64,000 bases of DNA, taken from contig CAVQIM010000001.1 in the NCBI GenBank assembly GCA_963712595.1, forward strand, positions 868,001 to 932,000, in the 5' to 3' direction. A program made the translations under genes and the position numbers. Position 1 is the first letter of the stretch, and each line of letters starts with the position of its first letter. Shown here in pieces: positions 57,460 to 64,000 of the stretch. Origin of the DNA: VRUE01 sp963712595 (GTDB lineage: Bacteria; Actinomycetota; Thermoleophilia; Solirubrobacterales; 70-9). Under the pieces are notes generated by a model, which had not been told where the DNA came from, ran no database searches, and was given only the letters and a program-made list of their open reading frames with translations.

Positions 57460-59253
57460 TCAAGCGGTGACACGGAGAACCTCCTCGAGGCTGGTCAGGC
57501 CTGCCCGCACCTTGGTCACGCCGTCCTCGCGCAGGGTCAGCATTCCCTCCTCACGAGCCACTGCGGCGATCTCGGCCTCGGAGGCCTGGGCGACGGTCAT
57601 CTCCTTTATCCGCTCGCTCATCTCCATCACCGAGAAGATCCCGACGCGGCTCTTGTAGCCGCTCTGGTTGCAGCGGCCGCAGCCAACCGGCTCGTAGGCC
57701 TCGAGCTCGGCGCCGACCCGGATCTCGGCGTCGGCAAGCGCCTTGGGCGGCACGATCGTGCGTCGCTTGCAGTGCGTGCAGAGCTTGCGGGCAAGCCGCT
57801 GGGCGACCACGCAATCGACCGCCGAGGCGGTGAGGAAGGCCTCGATCCCCATCTTGGTCAGGCGAGCAATCGCACCCGGAGCATCGTTGGTGTGCAGGGT
57901 GGTCAACATCATGTGCCCGGTCAGCGCGGCCTCGACCGCGATCCGCGCCGTCTCGGAGTCACGGATCTCGCCGACCATCACGATGTCGGGATCGGCGCGC
58001 AGAATCGAGCGCAAGCCGGTGGCGAAGTCGAGCCCCGCCTTGCGGTTGACGTTGATCTGGTTGATGCCGTTGAGCCGGTACTCGACCGGATCCTCGATCG
58101 TGATGATGTTCTTCTCGACCTGATTCATGTCCTGGAGGGCGGCGTAGAGGGTCGTCGACTTGCCGGAGCCGGTCGGGCCGGTCACCAGCACGGCGCCATA
58201 GGCCTGCCTGAAGGAGGCCTCGAAGCGCTCGCGAGCGCTGCCGTCCATACCGAGCTCGTCCAGCGTGTGCTGGGCGTTCTCCTTGTCGAGGATGCGGATC
58301 GTCGCTCCCTCGCCGCGCTGGGTGGGCAGCGTCGTCACGCGGAGGTCGACCCGGCGATCCTCGACGGTGACGCTTACGCGTCCATCCTGCGGCACCCGTT
58401 TCTCGGCGATGTTGAGGTCACTCATGATCTTCACCCGGGAGACGACCGCGCTGATCATCCGTTTGGGCACGTGCGCCGCCTCGCGCAGCACGCCGTCGAT
58501 GCGGAAGCGGACCCGCATCTCATCCTCGCCCGGCTCGAAGTGGACGTCGGAGGCCCCCTCCCCCACAGCCTGGCCGAGGATGCTGTAGACGAGCTTTACC
58601 ACCGGGGCATCCTCAGCGCTGACGTCGATGTCGCTGACCTCGGCGAGTTCAGCGTCGGCCTCCGCCTCGCCTTCGACCACCGCCTCGCTGACAGCGCTCT
58701 GCAGAGTGTTGAGGCGGCCGATCAGGGCATCGATGTCCTCGTCGGCGGCGACGGCGACGCGGCAATCGAGCCCGGTGGCGATCTGGATGTCGTCGACGGC
58801 GAGGACGTTGGTCGGGTCGGCCATCGCGACGATCAGGGTCTGCGTGTCGGCGAAGCCGACCGGCAGCGCCCTGTAGCGACGCGCAGTGGTGACCGTGATC
58901 AGGTTCGCCGCCGCCATGTCGACGTGGTAGGCAGAGAGGTCGACGTGATCGAGGCCATAGCGCTCGGCTATGGCGCGAGAGAGCTGATCGGGCGTGATCG
59001 CACCCTGTTGGAGAAGCAGCGCCTCCGGGGGCATCGCCGCGGTACGGGCCTCCTCGATCGCCTGCTGGGCACGACCATCCGACACGTAGCCGAGGTCGAC
59101 GATGACGTCGGTGATGAAGCCGGTGGAGCGGCCGCGAGTGACTGGCGGTGTCAGGCCAGGCGTGCCCCCAAGCTCAGGCTCCAGCTTGGGCGCGGTGGAA
59201 TCTCCGGAGGTCGGTACCGGCCGCAGGTGGCTCGGATAGTCGCCGGAGTTCAT
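57460..59253 (-). CDS. pilB: Type IV pilus assembly ATPase PilB
   Basis: A 597-residue GspE/PilB ATPase. An N-terminal MshEN-type region (about residues 35-190, GFITDVIVDLGYVSDGRAQ) may bind c-di-GMP in some relatives. The ATPase core has GPTGSGKSTT, LRADPDIVMVGEIRD, and a tetracysteine zinc site (LCTHCKRR, VGCGRCNQSG). It powers pilus extension. Its 5' neighbour, the thioredoxin-fold protein gene, ends 2 bases upstream. Confidence 0.95.
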   Translation of the reverse strand: MNSGDYPSHLRPVPTSGDSTAPKLEPELGGTPGLTPPVTRGRSTGFITDVIVDLGYVSDGRAQQAIEEARTAAMPPEALLLQQGAITPDQLSRAIAERYGLDHVDLSAYHVDMAAANLITVTTARRYRALPVGFADTQTLIVAMADPTNVLAVDDIQIATGLDCRVAVAADEDIDALIGRLNTLQSAVSEAVVEGEAEADAELAEVSDIDVSAEDAPVVKLVYSILGQAVGEGASDVHFEPGEDEMRVRFRIDGVLREAAHVPKRMISAVVSRVKIMSDLNIAEKRVPQDGRVSVTVEDRRVDLRVTTLPTQRGEGATIRILDKENAQHTLDELGMDGSARERFEASFRQAYGAVLVTGPTGSGKSTTLYAALQDMNQVEKNIITIEDPVEYRLNGINQINVNRKAGLDFATGLRSILRADPDIVMVGEIRDSETARIAVEAALTGHMMLTTLHTNDAPGAIARLTKMGIEAFLTASAVDCVVAQRLARKLCTHCKRRTIVPPKALADAEIRVGAELEAYEPVGCGRCNQSGYKSRVGIFSVMEMSERIKEMTVAQASEAEIAAVAREEGMLTLREDGVTKVRAGLTSLEEVLRVTA

Positions 59254-59255
59254 GC

Positions 59256-59876
59256 TCAGGGGTGGTAGTCGACCGTCCGGCCCTTGTAGCCGGCGTCGAT
59301 GACCGCCTGGACGACGCTCTCCGGGCTCTGGAAGCCGTAATGAACGGAGGCGACTGGAATACCGCGGTCGAGCCGCTTCGGGCGCAGCACGACCAGCGCC
59401 GGGACGCGGTCGACGGCGACGCCTTGGGCGATCGCCGCGTATCTGGCAATGCGATCCGCCGGCACGACGAAGGTCGACACGCCTGGCATGCCCGCAAGGC
59501 CTATGGAGGCAGCAGCGAGCATGCTGTCGTCGATCCCTCCCTTGCGGACGAAGAGGAGGACGACGGTGCGGTTGGCGTGGAAGGCAGCGGTGACGTCGCG
59601 GGGAAGCGGTGGGGCCGAGGCAGCGGCGTCAGGAGGCAGCGGAGGAACCGCGGACGGGGTCGACGGGGCGACGGCTTCTCCGACCGGCGCAGTGACCGTC
59701 GCCGTAATTGAGGCCGAGCCTTCCGGGGTCGACACCGTCGCCGAGCTGGTCGTCGTCGTTTCCGCTTCTTCGCCACCACCCCCCATCGAGGAGAGCAGGA
59801 AGAAGCCCACGCCGAGCAGGAGGACACCGATCACGGCGGCCTGCGCGAGTGGGTTGCTGTTTAGCTTCTCCCTCAT
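59256..59876 (-). CDS. Thioredoxin-fold membrane protein lacking CxxC
   Basis: A 206-residue protein: TM helix at about residues 12-32, a Thr/Ala/Pro-rich linker to residue 90, then a thioredoxin-like domain. The beta strand TVVLLFVRKGG is present but the redox CxxC is replaced (KGGIDDSM), and the cis-Pro motif VDRVPALVVL is kept. It sits 2 bases before pilB in the pilus operon. A non-redox structural or chaperone role at the outer face of the membrane is inferred. Confidence 0.75.
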   Translation of the reverse strand: MREKLNSNPLAQAAVIGVLLLGVGFFLLSSMGGGGEEAETTTTSSATVSTPEGSASITATVTAPVGEAVAPSTPSAVPPLPPDAAASAPPLPRDVTAAFHANRTVVLLFVRKGGIDDSMLAAASIGLAGMPGVSTFVVPADRIARYAAIAQGVAVDRVPALVVLRPKRLDRGIPVASVHYGFQSPESVVQAVIDAGYKGRTVDYHP

Positions 59877-59949
59877 ACGTTCGCTTATCTAGCTCGGCAG
59901 CTTCGACCGCGAGCTTGAATCGCGGGCACGCCGTCACGGCGCCGAGCCC

Positions 59950-61335
59950 TCAGCAGTAGGCGTTGGGCGGCGAAGCTGAGCCGCCCGTGCACTCGACGTA
60001 GGACTGCCGCTGGAACAGGGTGGCGCCACCAATCGGCGGCGATTTGAAGCCTGCGTCCTGCTTGACGATCGCGTTGTTGTCGAGATGGACGGTCTTGCCG
60101 GCGATCACGCCGATGTAGGTGGCGTTGTTGTTCAGTTCGATGTCGGTGTTGGGCCCGTAGAGCACGAACTCGTTGGTGCCGCTGTTGTTCGACCATTCGA
60201 CCTTGGTTTTGATCGTCGCCGAGCCCATCAGGTAGAAGCCCGGAACGTCGAATTTGCCCAGTTTGGGCTGGTAACCGGTCGAGGTGATGTCGGCGTTGTT
60301 GGAGATGTCAATCTGCTTGGCGACGGATTTGAGGCCGCAGTTCTCCGGGGTGTCGAAGAAGACGCGGACATGCGCTTCGTCCGCCATGATCAGGTGCCCG
60401 TTGTTGCTGATCAAAAGCTTGCAGACGAAGTAGTCGCCGCCGCCGAGGGTCAGGGTGGCATTGTTCGAGGTCGAGATGGTCCTCGTTGTGGCGTCCCATG
60501 GCTCGCTTTTGCCCCAGCTGCCGTTGTAGGTGTCGGTCTGACAGCCGGCCGGCTCTTTGACCGGTGTCGTTTTGGTGCAGGTGACAAGGCGGTAATTGGA
60601 GTTGTCGGTCGCGATGTTGGTCGGCATGAAAGTGCTGACGGCCGGTAGCGACACGTTGCCTTCGGTAACGACATAGCCTTTGCACTGCGTCCCGTTGTTG
60701 TCGAATTCGGCCTGTTTGCCGACGCCATGGCGGATGTTGCCGCAGACATTGCCGTTGTTGTGGATGTGGATGTTGCCGTTGGTGCCAACGCCGACCCGGG
60801 CGTCGGCGTTGTTGTCGATCTCGACCTGATCGACTCCGATCACACCCTCTGCGCCAAGGGCGCTGCCGACCGTGGTCGTTTTGAAGGTGATCGCGATGCG
60901 GCGGCTGACGTTCCCCGCCATCCCCGTCGCGACGAGACTCATCGTGCCTCCGCTGACCTGCGGCGTAGCTCGATATGCGTAGGTGGAGTCCCCGACGCTG
61001 CCAGTGACTTCCGGGCACCAGCCGTCGGCAGCCGCGCCGCTGACCACGAGGGTGCCGCTTTTGACGCCAAGGCACGGCGTCGAGCTGGTCAGCGCATTGG
61101 CGTAGCGATTGAGCCGAAGCAGCGCGACGCTGGCGCCGGCATCGGCAGCGGCAATCGAGTTCTTCGAGTCCTGATCACGCCCCGTTCCCTGCTGGACGTC
61201 GACCGAAGACATCACCGCCGCGCTTGCCAGACCGAGGCTGGCGACGGTGGCGAAGATCGCGGTTGGCAGGGCCATGCCGCGCTCGTTCGCGAGCAACTCG
61301 CGCAGCCGACGGCGGAATGGGGCCAGTAGCGGCAT
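59950..61335 (-). CDS. PilX-like protein with Asn-ladder beta-helix
   Basis: A 461-residue protein. The N-terminal ERGMALPTAIFATVASLGLA resembles a PilX-type prepilin helix. The C-terminal 250 residues hold repeated turns with NN[AGS] (for example EIDNNADARVGV, HIHNNGNVCGN, DISNNADITS, HLDNNAIVKQD), spaced roughly as in right-handed beta-helices where stacked Asn form a ladder. Cysteines are scattered in the repeats. It probably is a large minor pilin or pilus-associated surface protein. ATG 61335 is the start. The family name is uncertain. Confidence 0.75.
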   Translation of the reverse strand: MPLLAPFRRRLRELLANERGMALPTAIFATVASLGLASAAVMSSVDVQQGTGRDQDSKNSIAAADAGASVALLRLNRYANALTSSTPCLGVKSGTLVVSGAAADGWCPEVTGSVGDSTYAYRATPQVSGGTMSLVATGMAGNVSRRIAITFKTTTVGSALGAEGVIGVDQVEIDNNADARVGVGTNGNIHIHNNGNVCGNIRHGVGKQAEFDNNGTQCKGYVVTEGNVSLPAVSTFMPTNIATDNSNYRLVTCTKTTPVKEPAGCQTDTYNGSWGKSEPWDATTRTISTSNNATLTLGGGDYFVCKLLISNNGHLIMADEAHVRVFFDTPENCGLKSVAKQIDISNNADITSTGYQPKLGKFDVPGFYLMGSATIKTKVEWSNNSGTNEFVLYGPNTDIELNNNATYIGVIAGKTVHLDNNAIVKQDAGFKSPPIGGATLFQRQSYVECTGGSASPPNAYC

Positions 61336-61411
61336 CGAATCCTTGATCGACGCCCACCGGGGTTGCCTTGAGCCCTGGGAATTTGCCGTGTCCAGCGGGC
61401 GGACGCGCGTA

Positions 61412-62527
61412 CTACTCAGTTGTCTGCCCAGCGAGCTGCTCGATGCCGCTCGCGCGCTGGCCGCCGGCGGCGAGCATCAGCTTGAAGTCGTGCGGGCTGG
61501 AGGCGTAGTCGAGGGCGACCTGCTCGGAGATCTTGCCCTCCATCACGTAGCCGAGCAGGGACTGGTCGAAGGTGCGCATGCCGTAGTACTCGCCCTCGGC
61601 AATGACCTCGGTGATCTTGCCGGTCTCCTCAGGGTTCATGATCAGATCCTGGACACGGCCGGTGACGACCAGCACCTCCGACGCCGGCACGCGACCTTCC
61701 CCTGTGATGTCCGGGACGAGGCGCTGGGCGATCGCGCCCTTCAGCGTCGCCGAGAGCATCACCCGTGCCTGGTGCTGGAGGTGGGGCGGGAAGAAATCGA
61801 TGATGCGGTTGATCGTCTCGGTCGCGTCGAGGGTGTGGACGGTGGAGAGCACGAGGTGGCCGGTCTCGGCCGCGGAGAGCGCCGTGCGCACCGTCTCCTC
61901 GTCGCGCATCTCGCCGATCAGGATCACGTCGGGGTCCTGGCGCAGGACGCGGCGCATGGCCCGGCCGAAGCTCTCGGTGTCGGAGCCGACTTCGCGCTGG
62001 TTGACGATCGAGCGCTTGTCTTCGTGCAGGTACTCGATCGGATCCTCGAGCGTGATGATGTGGTGCGACCGGGTACGGTTGATGTGATCGATCATCGCCG
62101 CCAGCGTCGTGCTCTTCCCCGAGCCGGTGGTGCCGGTGACGAGGATGATTCCCCGCTGCTCCTCGGCCAGGTCGGTGACCACCTGGGGCAGCCCGAGTTC
62201 CTCGACCGAGCGGATGTCGAAGGGAATCGCGCGGCAGACGATCGAGATCGAGCCGCGCTGTTTGAAGGTATTGACGCGGAAGCGCGAGAGACCGGGGATC
62301 GAGTAGGAGAAGTCCGCCTCGCCCGCTTGCTCGAACTCGGTCAGCGAGCGAACCTCGGCGATGTCGTGGAAGGCCTTCTCGGTGTCCTCGCCGCTGAGCG
62401 GCTCGTAGCCGTCGAGATAGACCAGCTCGCCGTGCTGGCGAATGACCGGCTTCGAGTTGACCTTGACGTGCAGGTCGGAACCCTCACGCTCGATCAGCGT
62501 GCGCAGCGCTTTGTCGATCTCGAACAT
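61412..62527 (-). CDS. Second PilT-family ATPase
   Basis: A 371-residue PilT-like ATPase with GTTGSGKSTT as Walker A, LEDPIEYLHEDKRSIVNQRE, DPDVILIGEMRD and LSTVHTLDA. Compared with the first PilT it lacks the Pro-rich tail and differs at the C-terminus (GGQRASGIEQLAGQTTE). Many species use two PilT-type motors; the second can be a PilU-like accessory. It is the first pilus gene downstream of the sigma-factor gene. Confidence 0.9.
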   Translation of the reverse strand: MFEIDKALRTLIEREGSDLHVKVNSKPVIRQHGELVYLDGYEPLSGEDTEKAFHDIAEVRSLTEFEQAGEADFSYSIPGLSRFRVNTFKQRGSISIVCRAIPFDIRSVEELGLPQVVTDLAEEQRGIILVTGTTGSGKSTTLAAMIDHINRTRSHHIITLEDPIEYLHEDKRSIVNQREVGSDTESFGRAMRRVLRQDPDVILIGEMRDEETVRTALSAAETGHLVLSTVHTLDATETINRIIDFFPPHLQHQARVMLSATLKGAIAQRLVPDITGEGRVPASEVLVVTGRVQDLIMNPEETGKITEVIAEGEYYGMRTFDQSLLGYVMEGKISEQVALDYASSPHDFKLMLAAGGQRASGIEQLAGQTTE

Positions 62528-62574
62528 CCCGACCTGTATCGGCCGGGATGCCCATGCTCCTTAGCCCTGGAGGA

Positions 62575-63681
62575 TCAGGTGACCTCGCGCAGCTTCTGCG
62601 CTTCCCCGAGCTGCTGGAGCTTCTTGAGCGACTGGTTCTCGATCTGGCGGATGCGCTCACGGGTGACGTTGAAGGTCCGTCCCACCTCGTCGAGCGTGCG
62701 CGGGTGCTCGCCGCCGAGGCCGTAGCGCAGCTCCAGCACGCGGCGCTCGCGGTAGGAGAGGTTCTCCAGCGCCTCCTTCAGCGCCTCTTTGGTCAGCAGA
62801 TCGGCAGCACGGTCGAAGGGGGACTCGGCCTTCTCGTCGGCGATGAACTGGCCGAACTCCGACTCCTCCTCGTCGCCAACCGGCTTCTCCAGCGAGACCG
62901 GCGCCTGGGCGGAGCGCTTGATCGAGTCGACCTCCTCGGGATCGATCCCCGTCACCTCGGCGATCTCCTCCGGGGTCGGCTCGCGGCCCAGCTCGGTGAC
63001 CAGCTTGCGCTCGGCGCGGCCGATCTTGTTCAGCTTCTCGACCACGTGGACCGGGATGCGGATCGTGCGCGCCTTGTCGGCCAGCGCGCGGGCGATCGCC
63101 TGGCGGATCCACCAGGTCGCGTAGGTGGAGAACTTGAACCCCTTGCGGTAGTCGAACTTCTCCGCCGCGCGGACCAGGCCCAGCGTTCCCTCCTGGATCA
63201 GGTCGAGGAAGGGCAGGCCCTGGTTGCGGTAGTTCTTGGCGATCGAGACGACCAGGCGCAGGTTGGACTCGACCATTTTCTGCTTGGCGTCGAGGTCGCC
63301 GCGCTCGATCCGCTTGGCGAGTTCGACCTCCTCTGCAGCGGTCAGCAGGCGGACCTTGCCGATGTCCTTGAGGAACAGCTGTAGGCTGTCCGTGGTCATG
63401 TCCGGTTTCAGGTCGAGCGCCTGTTTCTGGCGGCGCCGGCCTTTTTTGCCGGTGTCCATCGGCAGCGCGTCCGCGGCCGCTTTCTGGGCCGGGTCCATGT
63501 CCTCGACCAGCTCGATGCCCGACTTCTCGAGGTGCCCGTAAAGGTCCTCGACGTCGGACTCGTCCAGATCTACCTCCGAGACGGCGGAGGCGATGTCGCC
63601 GAAGGTCAGCACACCAAGCTGCTGCCCTCTCGTTATGAGGCCTTTGACCTCCTCAAGCTCCTGAAGCTCTGCTACCAGCAT
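62575..63681 (-). CDS. rpoD: Primary-type RNA polymerase sigma factor
   Basis: A 368-residue sigma-70 protein. Region 1.1 is present (FGDIASAVSEVDLDESDVED), then region 1.2 (TDSLQLFLKDIGKVRLLTAA), region 2 (YATWWIRQAI, region 2.3), region 3 and region 4.2 with RERIRQIENQSLKKLQ. This set marks a group 1 or 2 sigma. It lies upstream of the second pilT, 47 bases away, which may be chance. Because rpoD is essential, this could be the housekeeping factor; group 2 paralogues look similar. Confidence 0.9.
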   Translation of the reverse strand: MLVAELQELEEVKGLITRGQQLGVLTFGDIASAVSEVDLDESDVEDLYGHLEKSGIELVEDMDPAQKAAADALPMDTGKKGRRRQKQALDLKPDMTTDSLQLFLKDIGKVRLLTAAEEVELAKRIERGDLDAKQKMVESNLRLVVSIAKNYRNQGLPFLDLIQEGTLGLVRAAEKFDYRKGFKFSTYATWWIRQAIARALADKARTIRIPVHVVEKLNKIGRAERKLVTELGREPTPEEIAEVTGIDPEEVDSIKRSAQAPVSLEKPVGDEEESEFGQFIADEKAESPFDRAADLLTKEALKEALENLSYRERRVLELRYGLGGEHPRTLDEVGRTFNVTRERIRQIENQSLKKLQQLGEAQKLREVT

Positions 63682-63757
63682 CCTGTATCTACTCTCGTTT
63701 CTGCGCTCGAAGTTTTAGCTCTGCCCATAGAAATGCGGCCGCGGGCGAAAAGTCGCG

Positions 63758-63781
63758 AAAAAAGGACCGGCGATCCGGTCC
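63758..63781 (-). terminator. Intrinsic terminator in the sigma-factor leader
   Basis: On the minus strand a 7-bp GGACCGG/CCGGTCC stem with loop ATCG (63764-63781) is followed by TTTTTT (63758-63763). This is the only classical intrinsic terminator I see. It lies about 77 bases upstream of the sigma start, so it ends a transcript entering from the right or attenuates sigma expression. Confidence 0.75.
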
Positions 63782-63858
63782 GTGAGGCTAACTAGTCTGC
63801 GCCATGGCCCCTGAGTAGGCGCTTAGATCCTCTCAAACGTCTGTTCGCATGATATTCG

Positions 63859-63873
63859 CTTCAGTTTCTGAAG
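63859..63873. promoter_or_regulatory. CTTCAG-N3-CTGAAG palindrome before the BrkB-like gene
   Basis: A perfect 6+6 inverted repeat ends 3 bases before the ATG at 63877. It is the same outer repeat seen near 43.4 kb before an HxlR gene. Location suggests an operator. Confidence 0.4.
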
Positions 63874-63876
63874 TCA

Positions 63877-64000
63877 ATGCCCGCAATGCGTCGATCCCAA
63901 CCATGGCTGCGTGCCTTCTGGCAGCGCGCCTATCGCGAGAACGTAACCGGGCTCTCGGCGATGGTCGCCTACAACCTGATGCTGGCTGTCTTCCCTTTCG
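63877..64000 (+). CDS. YihY/BrkB-family membrane protein, truncated by window end
   Basis: The first 41 codons of a protein are visible (MPAMRRSQPW, then AYRENVTGLSAMVAYNLMLA). The AYREN motif and following helix are typical of YihY/BrkB proteins, integral membrane proteins once misnamed ribonuclease BN. Function remains unclear. The gene continues beyond the right edge. It is divergent from rpoD with a 195-base spacer that contains the terminator and a palindrome. Confidence 0.8.
   Translation, partial: MPAMRRSQPWLRAFWQRAYRENVTGLSAMVAYNLMLAVFPF

Noticed and set aside
61336..61411. A GGCAACCCCGGTGGGCG stretch near the PilX-like gene that recalls a GEMM core
   Set aside because: The GCAAAGCC partner and tetraloop stem are absent, so a second riboswitch is not supported.

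Overview
The window is about 64 kb of very GC-rich, gene-dense chromosomal DNA. It uses many GTG and TTG starts and 4-bp stop/start overlaps. The gene content points to a high-GC actinobacterium, most likely the Thermoleophilia/Solirubrobacterales lineage. Reasons are a monoderm-style type IV pilus locus with no secretin, tandem ArsA-like ATPases, a GH57/GT4/methyltransferase trio like mycobacterial Rv3030-Rv3032, HxlR and TetR regulators, and a C-terminal Ig-like domain common in that order. The lineage is an inference; no rRNA or tRNA gene is present.

Left third (0-29 kb). Housekeeping genes (DUF1385 protein, ribosomal protein L31) are followed by a membrane diguanylate cyclase and a TetR/alpha-beta hydrolase pair sharing a palindromic operator. 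A translationally coupled surface-glycan cluster follows: aminotransferase, epimerase-glycosyltransferase fusion, polysaccharide deacetylase. Next comes a fatty-acid and branched-chain catabolism block: ETF-quinone oxidoreductase, EtfA, EtfB, B12-binding subunit, mutase large subunit, HAD phosphatase and thiolase. Further on are aldehyde dehydrogenase, acyl-CoA dehydrogenase, thioesterase and MeaB. Electrons from acyl-CoA dehydrogenase would pass through EtfAB to the quinone pool. Propionyl/methylmalonyl-type products would be isomerised by the B12 mutase, which MeaB protects. A small XRE/nucleotidyltransferase module, possibly toxin-antitoxin, sits inside this block.

Middle (28-43 kb). A hexapeptide acyltransferase, GT4 glucosyltransferase, GH57 branching enzyme and methyltransferase resemble the mycobacterial methylglucose lipopolysaccharide genes. 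A ParA - FtsZ - gamma-glutamyltransferase - class III cyclase run follows, and both ParA and FtsZ carry long acidic/proline-rich N-terminal extensions. Two tandem ArsA-like ATPases diverge from it, and a 530-residue protein of unknown function converges on them.

Right third (43-64 kb). This is a nearly complete type IV pilus locus on the minus strand: sigma factor, second PilT, a beta-helix PilX-like protein, a thioredoxin-fold protein, PilB, PilT, PilC, the major pilin, a nine-repeat secreted protein, two minor prepilins, prepilin peptidase, PilM, PilN, PilO and a PilP-position protein. The pilin gene is preceded by a clear cyclic-di-GMP-I (GEMM) riboswitch, linking pilus production to the second messenger made by enzymes such as the cyclase near 2-3 kb. 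Between pilC and the riboswitch lies an inserted plus-strand DUF4143-type ATPase gene with an AT-rich promoter, beside the wreck of a Phd/VapC toxin-antitoxin pair. The window ends in the start of a YihY/BrkB membrane protein gene.
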